Of a DNA stretch of 10,396 nucleotides, positions 1 through 6,786 are shown in pieces. A model generated the notes under the pieces. That model did not search any database, had not been told where the DNA came from, and worked only from the letters and a program-made list of their open reading frames with translations. Numbering within the stretch: position 1 is the stretch's first letter; every line of letters begins with the position of its first letter. Made by a program: the position numbers and the translations under genes. The stretch comes from an uncultured Collinsella sp. (GTDB lineage: Bacteria; Actinomycetota; Coriobacteriia; Coriobacteriales; Coriobacteriaceae), in the NCBI GenBank assembly GCA_902475825.1, contig CABSBA010000039.1:1-10396 (forward strand), read 5' to 3'.

Positions 1-1
1 C

Positions 2-571
2 GTCCAGATCAAGTCGATCGCCCGCGAGCCCGGCCAGCGCTCCAAGGTCGCCGTCCACTCGCTCGACGACCGCCTGGATCCCGTGGGCGCCTGCGTCGGC
101 CCCAAGGGCAGCCGTGTCCGCGCTGTCGTGGGCGAGCTCCGCGGCGAGCGCGTCGATGTCATCCTGTGGGATGCCGATCCGGCCGTCTACGTCGCCAACG
201 CCCTGTCGCCCGCCAAGGTCACCCGCGTCCTTATCGACGAGGAGAAGGCCTATGCCGGCGTCATCGTGCCCGATGACCAGCTTTCGCTCGCCATCGGCAA
301 GGAGGGCCAGAACGCCCGTCTCGCCGCTCGCCTGACCGGCTGGCACATCGACATCAAGTCCGAGACCCTTGCCGCCGACATCCTCAAGAACGTCCCCGTT
401 CACGAGGAGCCCGCCGCCGACCTGATCGGTGACGAGGAGGACGACGACGTCCGTCGCTGCGAGTACGTGTCCGAGGACGGCATCCAGTGCCGTAACCAGG
501 CCCGTCCTGGCTCCCGTTTCTGCGGTGTCCATGACACCGACGCCTTCGATGATGCGGAGGACCTGATCTAG
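2..571 (+). CDS. nusA: Transcription termination/antitermination factor NusA, C-terminal part (5' end outside window)
   Basis: NusA binds RNA polymerase and nascent RNA and modulates pausing, termination and antitermination. The open frame enters from the left edge (first full codon at base 2), leaving 189 residues. They begin in the lead-in to KH1 ([16 protein letters not shown]), followed by KH1 with its GPKG loop at 98-109, the linker NALSPAKV, and KH2 with GKEG at 296-307 followed by [12 protein letters not shown]. These are hallmark NusA stretches. After KH2 the protein does not continue into the AR repeats of E. coli NusA. It has a short acidic tail (EEDDDV) and then a C-X9-C-X10-C-X2-H cluster (458-532) before the stop. 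This tail looks like a small zinc-binding module and is unusual for NusA. The next gene, infB, starts 90 nt downstream on the same strand, consistent with the conserved nusA-infB operon. Identity is certain; the N-terminal and S1 parts are not in view. Confidence 0.97.
   Translation, partial: VQIKSIAREPGQRSKVAVHSLDDRLDPVGACVGPKGSRVRAVVGELRGERVDVILWDADPAVYVANALSPAKVTRVLIDEEKAYAGVIVPDDQLSLAIGKEGQNARLAARLTGWHIDIKSETLAADILKNVPVHEEPAADLIGDEEDDDVRRCEYVSEDGIQCRNQARPGSRFCGVHDTDAFDDAEDLI
458..532 (+). other. Putative zinc-binding Cys/His module at the NusA C-terminus
   Basis: Codons at 458, 488 and 521 encode Cys and the codon at 530 encodes His, giving C-X9-C-X10-C-X2-H with the internal text [18 protein letters not shown]. 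This resembles the short stand-alone zinc-ribbon-like motif with the pattern C...GxxC...pGxxxCxxH found in small bacterial and viral proteins. It sits in frame at the end of NusA after an acidic linker. Metal binding is inferred from the residue pattern only. It is not a YlxR (DUF448) domain, whose Cys pattern and GRGAY-type motif are absent. Confidence 0.6.
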
Positions 572-580
572 CGCGCGGTC

Positions 581-601
581 GCGCCGGGCAGGTCCCGGTG
601 C
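581..601 (+). other. Inverted repeat (hairpin) in the nusA-infB gap
   Basis: GCGCCGGG (581-588) pairs with CCCGGTGC (594-601) around a 5-nt loop: eight base pairs including one G-U. It starts 9 nt after the nusA stop. The bases that follow are ATTTCCC, not a T tract, so it does not qualify as an intrinsic terminator. It could be an RNA-processing, pausing or mRNA-stability element, or chance in GC-rich DNA. Confidence 0.4.
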
Positions 602-626
602 ATTTCCCACGCTCGTTCAGTCTCTA

Positions 627-640
627 GGCACCAAGGTGCC
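627..640 (+). other. Perfect inverted repeat just upstream of the infB ribosome binding site
   Basis: GGCACC-AA-GGTGCC is a perfect 6+6 inverted repeat. As RNA it would fold as a 5-bp stem with a CAAG loop. It ends 9 nt before the AGGTGA Shine-Dalgarno (650-655) of infB. It might influence infB translation, or be an operator-like site. No known regulator is recognised. Confidence 0.35.
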
Positions 641-661
641 AGAAAGGGTAGGTGAAGTCAT

Positions 662-3376
662 ATGGCAAAAGTCCGTGTGTCCACCCTGGCCAAAGAGTTC
701 GGCATGACCTCCAAGGAACTGATGGGTCATCTCGCCGAAATGAAGATTCCCGCTAAGTCCGCTTCCTCCGCCCTGGAGGACGCTTACGTCGCCATGGTCC
801 GCAAGCAGCTCGCCTCGGTGATTGAGGCCCGCGCCCAGGAAGTCGAGGCCGCCAAGCAGGCCGCCGAGGAGGCAGCCGCCGCCGAGGAGGCAGCGCGCGC
901 TGCCGAGGCCGAGCGCGAGCGCATCGCCGCCGAGAAGGCACGCGAGGAGGAGCGCCGCCAGTTCGCCGCCGCCCAGGCTGCCGAAGAGGCCGCCCGTGCC
1001 GAGGCCGAGGCCAAGAAGAGGGCCGAGCAGGAGCGCCTTGCCCGCGAGAAGGAGGAGGCTGCCCGCGAGGCCCAGCGCCGCGCCGTCCCCGCTTCCGACT
1101 CCGGTTCGCGCTTCCGTTCGCTGCTCGACCAGATCGCCGCACAGGAGACCGTGCTCAAGGAGAAGAAGGACGCCGAGGCGAAGGCCAAGGCCGAGCGCGC
1201 CGCCGAGCGCGGCAACCGTCGTGGCGGCAACAACGACCGCCGAGGTGGCCGTCGTAACGATCGCAACGCCTCCGACAGCAACTCCGAGCGCAACGCCTCC
1301 GAGAGCCGTCCGCACAGCCATCGCACCAACGCCAGCAACAACGTCGCTGCCGGCATGGACTTCCCCAACCCCGATAAGCAGGGCAAGGGCAAGAAGCGCA
1401 AGGGCGGTCACGGCAACGATGAGGACCATTACAGCCGCATGGCTCGCGAGGCCGAAGAGTACAGCCGCGAGAAGGTGCTCGAGGAGGCCCGCGCCGCCGT
1501 CGAGGAGGCCTCTCGCGAGTCCACCGGTCGTCGCAAGAAGCGCAAGGAGAAGCGCGAGCGCGAGGCTGCTAAGGCTCAGGAGGAGCGCAAGATTGAGGAG
1601 GCGCTGGCCCAGGGCGTGAACCCCGAGGAGCTCGACGCCATCAAGGTCTCCCAGGGAGTTACCGTCCAGGAGCTCGCCGAGGCGCTCGACGTTCCGGCCA
1701 ACGACATCATCAAGCGCCTGTTCCTGCTGGGCACGCCGCTCACGATGACGCAGTCCATGTCCGACGACCTCGTCGAGCTCGTTGCCGACGACCTGGGCCG
1801 TCAGATCAAGATCATCACCCCCGAGGAGGAGAACACCTTCTCGTTCTACGACGATCCCGCCGACCTTAAGCCCCGCGCCCCGGTCGTCACCGTCATGGGT
1901 CACGTCGACCACGGCAAGACGAGCCTGCTCGACGCCATCCGTCACACCGGTGTCGCTGCCGGCGAGGCGGGCGGCATTACCCAGGCCATCGGCGCTTCGC
2001 AGGTCATGATCAACGACCGCAAGATCACCTTCATCGATACCCCTGGTCACGCGACCTTTACGGCTATGCGTGCCCGCGGTGCCAAGGTGACCGACATCGT
2101 CATTCTGATCGTCGCCGCCGACGACGGCGTCATGCCCCAGACCGTCGAGTCGATCAACCACGCCAGGGCCGCTGGCGTTCCCATCGTCGTCGCCGTCAAC
2201 AAGATCGATAAGCCCGGCGCCAACCCCGATCGCGTGCGCCAGGAGCTCACCGAGTACGGCGTCATCCCCGAGGAGTGGGGCGGACAGAACATGTTCGTCA
2301 ACATCTCGGCCAAGCAGAAGATCGGTATCGACGACCTGCTCGAGACCGTGCTGCTCCAGGCCGACGTGCTCGAGCTCAAGGCCAACCCCGACACCTTTGC
2401 CTCCGGCAACGTCCTCGAGGCCAAGCTCGACAAGGGTCGCGGCTCGGTCGCTACCGTGCTGGTGACCCGCGGTACCCTGCACGTGGGCGATACGCTGGTC
2501 GCCGGCCTTACCTATGGTCGCGTCCGCGCCATGCTCGACCCCAAGGGTCGCGCCGTCACCGAGGCCGGTCCCTCCGACGCCGTCGAGATCTTGGGCCTGC
2601 AGTCCGTGCCCAACGCCGGCGACGAGTTCCGCGTGTTCGAGGACGAGCGCGAGGCGCGCGCCCTGGCTGATGAGCGCTCGCTCAAGGCCCGTATCGAGGA
2701 GCAGAGCCGCGTGAAGCACGTCACGCTCGAGAACCTCTTCGAGACGATCGCCGACGCCGAGGTCAAGGAGCTCAACCTGATCATCAAGGCCGACGTCCAG
2801 GGTTCCATCGAGGCCCTTCAGGACTCGCTCGACAAGATGGATCAGTCCGAGGTCCGCATCAACACGATCCACTCCGCCGTCGGTGCCATCAACGAGACCG
2901 ACGTCGTCCTGGCCGACGCCTCCAACGCCATCATCATCGGCTTTGGCGTGCGTCCCGACGGCAAGGCCCGCTCCGCAGCCGAGCGCGAGGGCGTCGAGAT
3001 CCGTTGCTACGACGTTATCTACAAGTGCCTCGAGGAGCTCGACGCTGCCCGCATCGGCATGCTCAAGCCCACCGAGGTTGAGGTCTCCACGGGTACCGCG
3101 ACCGTCCTGGACACCTTCAAGGTGCCCAAAGTCGGTATCGCCGCCGGTGTCCGCGTCGAAGAGGGCGAGATCGCCGCGACCGATTCCGTGCGCCTGGTGC
3201 GCGACGGCATCGTGGTCTTCAACGGCAAGATCGCCTCGATGCGCCACTACAAGGACGAGGCCAAGAGCCTCAAGAGCGGTTCCGAGGGCGGCATTGGCCT
3301 GGAGAACTTCCAGGACATCAAGCCCGGCGACCAGATCGAGGGTTACCGTATCGACCAGGTTGCCCGTACCGAGTAG
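662..3376 (+). CDS. infB: Translation initiation factor IF-2
   Basis: IF2 is the GTPase that brings fMet-tRNA to the 30S P site and promotes 50S joining. The 904-residue product is close to the size of long IF2 forms such as E. coli's 890. Residues 1-50 form one IF2_N module ([15 protein letters not shown]). Residues 50-140 are an Ala/Glu/Arg coiled coil, 184-230 an Arg/Asn/Ser-rich basic region with RRGG repeats, and 327-378 a second IF2_N module ([14 protein letters not shown]). The G domain follows: G1 GHVDHGKT 413-420, G2 GGITQ 437-441, G3 DTPGH 459-463, G4 NKID 513-516, G5 SAK 549-551. Domains II, III and the fMet-tRNA-binding C2 domain (about 800-904) complete it. In C2 the usual ECG triplet reads E-G-G: Gly876 replaces a widely conserved Cys. 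AGGTGA at 650-655 sets the ATG start. Codon use is strongly biased to C-ending codons, as expected for high expression. Confidence 0.98.
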   Translation: MAKVRVSTLAKEFGMTSKELMGHLAEMKIPAKSASSALEDAYVAMVRKQLASVIEARAQEVEAAKQAAEEAAAAEEAARAAEAERERIAAEKAREEERRQFAAAQAAEEAARAEAEAKKRAEQERLAREKEEAAREAQRRAVPASDSGSRFRSLLDQIAAQETVLKEKKDAEAKAKAERAAERGNRRGGNNDRRGGRRNDRNASDSNSERNASESRPHSHRTNASNNVAAGMDFPNPDKQGKGKKRKGGHGNDEDHYSRMAREAEEYSREKVLEEARAAVEEASRESTGRRKKRKEKREREAAKAQEERKIEEALAQGVNPEELDAIKVSQGVTVQELAEALDVPANDIIKRLFLLGTPLTMTQSMSDDLVELVADDLGRQIKIITPEEENTFSFYDDPADLKPRAPVVTVMGHVDHGKTSLLDAIRHTGVAAGEAGGITQAIGASQVMINDRKITFIDTPGHATFTAMRARGAKVTDIVILIVAADDGVMPQTVESINHARAAGVPIVVAVNKIDKPGANPDRVRQELTEYGVIPEEWGGQNMFVNISAKQKIGIDDLLETVLLQADVLELKANPDTFASGNVLEAKLDKGRGSVATVLVTRGTLHVGDTLVAGLTYGRVRAMLDPKGRAVTEAGPSDAVEILGLQSVPNAGDEFRVFEDEREARALADERSLKARIEEQSRVKHVTLENLFETIADAEVKELNLIIKADVQGSIEALQDSLDKMDQSEVRINTIHSAVGAINETDVVLADASNAIIIGFGVRPDGKARSAAEREGVEIRCYDVIYKCLEELDAARIGMLKPTEVEVSTGTATVLDTFKVPKVGIAAGVRVEEGEIAATDSVRLVRDGIVVFNGKIASMRHYKDEAKSLKSGSEGGIGLENFQDIKPGDQIEGYRIDQVARTE
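1262..1302 (+). repeat. infB: Short direct repeat inside infB
   Basis: The 14-mer CGCAACGCCTCCGA occurs at 1262-1275 and again at 1289-1302, exactly 27 bp (nine codons) apart. It encodes RNASDS then RNASES in the disordered Arg/Asn/Ser-rich region of IF2. It is probably a small in-frame duplication in a segment tolerant of length change. Confidence 0.5.
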
Positions 3377-3387
3377 GGGGTAGCGCT

Positions 3388-3798
3388 ATGAAGCAAACGC
3401 AGGCAACCCGCCGTCTGGGCGAGCAGCTTCGCGAGAAGCTTGGTTATATCCTGCTCTTTGAGGTTTCCGATCCGCGTCTCGACCTGGTCACCCTGACCGC
3501 GGTCGAGGTCGCGGTGGACCGTTCGTTCGCGCGCGTGTACGTGTCGTGCGATGCGAGCCGCTACGATGAGGTCATGGAGGCGCTCTCCAGCGCCAAGGGC
3601 CGTATTCGTAGCCTGTTGGCTCGTTCACTCGATTGGCGCGTCACGCCCGAGCTCGATTTTCGCATCGATCGCTCGACCGATGAGGCCGAGCGCATCACGC
3701 GTGCGCTGGAAAACGTTCCGGCCACGCTTGCGATCGAAAAGGACGAGGACGGCTACCCCATAGCGGATGCCGCCCAGGAGGCAGCTTTAGATGACTAA
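3388..3798 (+). CDS. rbfA: 30S ribosome-binding factor RbfA
   Basis: RbfA is a small KH-fold protein that binds the immature 30S subunit near helix 1 and the decoding region and assists late 16S rRNA maturation. The 136-residue product shows the family pattern: an N-terminal helix (LGEQLREKLGYILL), the SDPRLDLVTLTAVEVAVDRSFARVYV strand region read in two parts (SDPRLDLVTLT then VEVAVDRSFARVYV), and the Ala-x-Gly kink that replaces the KH GxxG loop (A69-K70-G71 in SSAKGRIR), then RVTPELDFRID. A short acidic tail follows. The start is an ATG 11 nt after the infB stop, preceded by the purine-rich GGGGGTAG. Its stop overlaps the start of the next gene by 8 nt, implying translational coupling. Its place after infB is the standard one. 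Confidence 0.96.
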   Translation: MKQTQATRRLGEQLREKLGYILLFEVSDPRLDLVTLTAVEVAVDRSFARVYVSCDASRYDEVMEALSSAKGRIRSLLARSLDWRVTPELDFRIDRSTDEAERITRALENVPATLAIEKDEDGYPIADAAQEAALDD

Positions 3799-4834
3799 TT
3801 CCGCCGATCCCGCCTCGTGCGAGTCTGCAGATATTAAACGACGCATCCTCGAGCTCATCGAGGGTGCGTCCTCCATTGCAATCTCGGGTCACACCTCTCC
3901 CGACGGCGATGCCCTGGGCTCCGTGTTGGGCCTGGGCCTTTCGCTTATGAAGGTGTTTCCCGACAAGGACATCGCCCTGCTGCTGGCAGACGACGATCCC
4001 GTTCCGCGCATCTACCGTTTTATGGAGGGCGCCGATCTGCTGGTGCCGGCATCTGCCTACACCGGCAACCCGGACCTGTTCATCTCGGTGGACGTGCCGG
4101 TCGTCGAGCGCCTCAATAATTCTGCCGAGGTGCTGCGTCGTTCGGCCCACGTGGCGTGCTTTGACCATCACCCGGCGCGCGAGGAGTTTGCCGAGGTCAG
4201 CCTTAGGTGTGTCAATGCCGCTGCTTGCGCCATGATTATCGACCGCTTTTTGGCCGATTGCGGCATTACTGCAAGCGACAGCATTGCGACCTGCCTGCTG
4301 TGCGGCCTGGTCACCGATACCGGTCGTTTTCAGTATCAGAACGCAGACGCCGCCGCGTTTCATGCCGCCTCGCGTCTGGTGGCGCACGGTGCCGATCCGG
4401 CTCGCGTCGCGCTCGAGGTCTATCAGAGCATGCGTGTCGAGTTCTTGCACCTCAAGTCCATCGTCATGGGTCGCATCAAGACGGTCGCGCACGGGCGCGT
4501 GGCATATAGCTACGCGTATGAGAGTGACCTCAAGGAATGCGGCGTCACCTCGGATGAGTGCGACGGCCTGGTCGATGTGGTGCGCTCGGTGATGGGCGTC
4601 GAGGTCTGCCTGTTCCTTAAGGGCATCGAGGGCGATACCAAGGTGCGCGGCAACCTGCGCTCCAAGGGCGATCTTGATGTTTCCGAGATTGCGGCCAACT
4701 TTGGCGGAGGTGGGCACCACGCTGCCGCCGGCTTTACCAACGCCGGAACGATTTCCGAGACGCTCACCGCGGCACTTCCCATGCTGGCCGAGCTGGTAGG
4801 GGAGGATCCCGCTTCGGTGACCGTCGAGCTCTAA
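3791..4834 (+). CDS. nrnA: DHH/DHHA1 phosphoesterase, NrnA-type oligoribonuclease / pAp phosphatase
   Basis: NrnA-family enzymes degrade very short RNAs (2-5 nt) to mononucleotides and dephosphorylate 3'-phosphoadenosine 5'-phosphate, using two Mn ions. The 347-residue protein carries the full DHH metal set: H34, D38 and D40 in HTSPDGDALGS, the Asp of SVDVP, D125-H126-H127 (DHHPA), and D176 in GLVTDTGRF. The DHHA1 substrate-binding domain ends with GGGGHHAAAGF (Gly305-Phe315), and all catalytic residues appear intact. ATG at 3791 overlaps the last 8 nt of rbfA; no earlier in-frame start is better supported. The rbfA-nrnA neighbourhood matches that of mycobacterial and Firmicutes homologues. 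The exact substrate (nano-RNA, pAp or linear cyclic-dinucleotide products such as pGpG/pApA) cannot be read from sequence. Confidence 0.93.
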   Translation: MTNSADPASCESADIKRRILELIEGASSIAISGHTSPDGDALGSVLGLGLSLMKVFPDKDIALLLADDDPVPRIYRFMEGADLLVPASAYTGNPDLFISVDVPVVERLNNSAEVLRRSAHVACFDHHPAREEFAEVSLRCVNAAACAMIIDRFLADCGITASDSIATCLLCGLVTDTGRFQYQNADAAAFHAASRLVAHGADPARVALEVYQSMRVEFLHLKSIVMGRIKTVAHGRVAYSYAYESDLKECGVTSDECDGLVDVVRSVMGVEVCLFLKGIEGDTKVRGNLRSKGDLDVSEIAANFGGGGHHAAAGFTNAGTISETLTAALPMLAELVGEDPASVTVEL

Positions 4835-4849
4835 CTTTTTGGATGGTAC

Positions 4850-5782
4850 ATGGCTCGTCGTACACCTTCTCAACTTAATATGCTGCTCGCCGTCGATAAA
4901 CCGGTGGGCTGCACGTCCCACGATGTGGTCTCACAATGCCGTCGCGCCCTCCACGAACGGCGTGTCGGTCATGCCGGCACGCTCGACCCCATGGCATCGG
5001 GTGTCATGGTGGTGGGCGTGGGCCAGGCAACGCGTCTGCTGGGCATGCTCACGCTCGATACCAAAAGCTACGTCGCCGATATCTCGTTTGGCGTCGAGAC
5101 CAATACCGATGATGCGGAGGGCGAGGCCGTCCGCACGGTGCCCATTACAGCCGACTTGCGCGATCCGGCCTATGCCCGCGAGCGCCTGTGCGCCATGCTG
5201 GGCCCTCAGATGCAGGTACCGCCGGCGTTTTCGGCCATTTCGGTCAACGGCGTGCGCGCCTATAAGGCCGCGCGCGAAGGCAATGCCGTGTCACTGCCCC
5301 CGCGTCCGGTCGAGGTGTACTCCGCCGACCTGATTGCCGTGAGCGGCGAGGGCGACGCTTGCGTTTGGACCGTGGCGTTTTCGGTGAGTAAGGGCACCTA
5401 TATCCGTGCGCTCGCTCGCGACCTGGGTCGTGCCTGCGACAACGCGGCACATATTTCCGCGCTGCGCCGTACGGCCTCCGGTGTTGTTTCCATCGGTGCC
5501 TGCCATACGGTCGAGGAACTTTCTGCCGAGTCCGCTGCCGGCTTTGCCCTGGATCCCATTGCGGCACTGGGCGCCACGCGCGTCGACTTGCCGGGTGATC
5601 TTGCCGACGATCTGCTGTGCGGACGTCGTATTCCTATTGAGCGCGCGCTTGCGAGCTTCGATGTGTCGAAGGCGCCGTTTGCGCTGGTTCTCGATGGCGG
5701 GCTCAAGGCGCTTGCCCGTATCGAGGGCGGCCGCTTTGTTATGGAGCATGTCTTTCCGCAGGCGATCGGCGGTGTTCGATGA
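4850..5782 (+). CDS. truB: tRNA pseudouridine(55) synthase TruB
   Basis: TruB isomerises U55 in the T-loop of elongator tRNAs to pseudouridine and also acts as a tRNA-folding chaperone. The 310-residue length is typical. Visible motifs: the N-terminal LLAVDKPVGCTSHDVV, the catalytic motif HAGTLDPMASG with nucleophile Asp46, the SAISVNGVRAYKAAREG segment, SKGTYIRALARDLG (KGTYIR at 181-186), and ALRRTASGVVSIG. A short C-terminal PUA-like tail follows. The start is uncertain: ATG 4850 lies 15 nt after the nrnA stop with only a weak GGATGG close by, and ATG 4880 (residue 11) would give a product starting directly at the conserved LLAVDKP. I keep 4850, with translational coupling to nrnA likely. 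The stop overlaps the ribF start (ATGA). Confidence 0.96.
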   Translation: MARRTPSQLNMLLAVDKPVGCTSHDVVSQCRRALHERRVGHAGTLDPMASGVMVVGVGQATRLLGMLTLDTKSYVADISFGVETNTDDAEGEAVRTVPITADLRDPAYARERLCAMLGPQMQVPPAFSAISVNGVRAYKAAREGNAVSLPPRPVEVYSADLIAVSGEGDACVWTVAFSVSKGTYIRALARDLGRACDNAAHISALRRTASGVVSIGACHTVEELSAESAAGFALDPIAALGATRVDLPGDLADDLLCGRRIPIERALASFDVSKAPFALVLDGGLKALARIEGGRFVMEHVFPQAIGGVR

Positions 5783-6786
5783 TGCTGGCCTCCCACGAGC
5801 TCGCGCGTATTTTTTTCGCGGGCGAGTCGGATGAGGCCCGCATCGTCGCCGCCGATGCATTTGATGATTGCGCGTGCCTGGGTGCCGCGTCGATCGCCAT
5901 CGGTGTGTTCGACGGCGTGCATCGGGGGCATCACGAACTGATCGACGCGGTCGTTCGCGATGCGCGTGACCACAGTTGCAAGGCGGTTGTTGTCACCTTC
6001 GATCCCGACCCGGACGTAGTGGTGAGCCCCGCGCCCGCCCAAAAACTGATGACGACGGACGACCGCCTGCATGCCCTGGCTCTCACCGGGGTCGATGCGG
6101 TCGTGGCCGTTCCCTTTACGCCTGCGGTGGCGGCACTCGACCACGTGGGCTTTCTTGAGTTGCTGTCGCGCGTCGTCGATATCCGCTCGATTCGCGTGGG
6201 CAGCGACTTTAGGCTGGGTCGCGGCGGCGCCTCGGGCGTTGCCGAGATGCAGGCATGGGGAGCCGAGCGCGGCGTTGACGTCTATGGCCACGAGCTGCTG
6301 TGCGTCGATGGACAGACGATCTGCGCCACCCGTATTCGTCAGGAGCTCCGCCAGGGACATGTTGAGCTTGCCGCCGAGCTGCTCGGTCGCCCGTACATGC
6401 TGCGAGGTATTGTTGCCGGCGGTCGTCATCAGGGTTCCGACATGGGTTTTCCCACGGCAAACATCCAGGTGCCCGAGGGCATCCAGGTTCCTGCCGATGG
6501 CGTCTACGAGGGCCTGGTGCTGGTCGGTGATACCGTATGGCCCGCTGCCGTCAACGTTGGCCTGCCACCGACGTATGCCGACGATGCCGCTTCGGCGCAT
6601 CTCGAGGCCAACTTGATCGGGTATGCGGGCGACCTGTACGGCGCCTCGGTGTCGCTGGCGTTTACGCGTTGGCTGCGCCCGTCGCGCGTGTTCGATTCGC
6701 TGGACGAGCTTATCGCGACCGTCGAGGGTAACATTGACGATATTCGCCACAACTTGGGTGAGCAGGGGGTGAGCATCCGTGATTAG
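5779..6786 (+). CDS. ribF: Bifunctional riboflavin kinase / FMN adenylyltransferase RibF
   Basis: RibF makes FMN from riboflavin and ATP, and FAD from FMN and ATP. The 335-residue protein has both modules. The N-terminal nucleotidyltransferase shows GVFDGVHRGH at 42-51, VTFDPDP around residue 77, VGSDFRLGRGG for flavin binding, and a TRIR signature at 184-187. The C-terminal kinase shows GFPTAN (P225-N228), NVGLPPTY, the presumed catalytic Glu276 and DLYG. Several positions depart from common consensus: ICATRIR instead of ISSTRIR, PPT instead of RPT, and LIGY where a conserved Asp is usual. The ATGATG start overlaps the truB stop by 4 nt. It gives about 20 residues more ahead of GVFDGVHRGH than E. 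coli RibF has, and this extension contains a run of seven T (5810-5816). The 3' end overlaps dnaG by 8 nt. No FMN riboswitch is visible. Confidence 0.95.
   Translation: MMLASHELARIFFAGESDEARIVAADAFDDCACLGAASIAIGVFDGVHRGHHELIDAVVRDARDHSCKAVVVTFDPDPDVVVSPAPAQKLMTTDDRLHALALTGVDAVVAVPFTPAVAALDHVGFLELLSRVVDIRSIRVGSDFRLGRGGASGVAEMQAWGAERGVDVYGHELLCVDGQTICATRIRQELRQGHVELAAELLGRPYMLRGIVAGGRHQGSDMGFPTANIQVPEGIQVPADGVYEGLVLVGDTVWPAAVNVGLPPTYADDAASAHLEANLIGYAGDLYGASVSLAFTRWLRPSRVFDSLDELIATVEGNIDDIRHNLGEQGVSIRD
5800..5826 (+). other. ribF: T7 homopolymer in the loop of an imperfect inverted repeat near the ribF start
   Basis: Seven consecutive T lie at 5810-5816 (codons for Ile11-Phe12-Phe13), the longest homopolymer I noticed in this GC-rich window. 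CTCGC+GCG (5800-5807) can pair with CGC+GCGAG (5817-5819, 5822-5826) with a two-G bulge, placing the T tract in the loop. It could be a slippage site or incidental. Confidence 0.35.
6764..6772 (+). promoter_or_regulatory. dnaG: Strong Shine-Dalgarno of dnaG inside ribF
   Basis: AGGGGGTGA lies 6 nt before GTG 6779 and within the last codons of ribF. It decides the dnaG start: the GTG at 6779 gives the canonical N-terminus ISDEEKDQVRAASDLVAIV, whereas no nearby ATG in that frame is better placed. The overlap suggests dnaG is translated from the ribF message. Confidence 0.75.

Noticed and set aside
581..605. Hairpin after nusA as an intrinsic terminator
   Set aside because: The stem is followed by ATTTCCC rather than a T tract, and infB belongs to the same conserved operon.
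617..3247. 876-codon open frame on the minus strand opposite infB
   Set aside because: It is an antisense shadow produced by the strong C-ending codon bias of infB. Its translation is low-complexity Gly/Leu/Val/Asp/His with no domain, while the + strand frame is unmistakable IF2.
3695..4921. Minus-strand open frame spanning rbfA, nrnA and truB (408 codons)
   Set aside because: It crosses three well-supported + strand genes and has no recognisable protein features.
5700..5790. Possible FMN riboswitch ahead of ribF
   Set aside because: ribF starts inside the truB stop codon; there is no leader and no sign of the conserved FMN aptamer.
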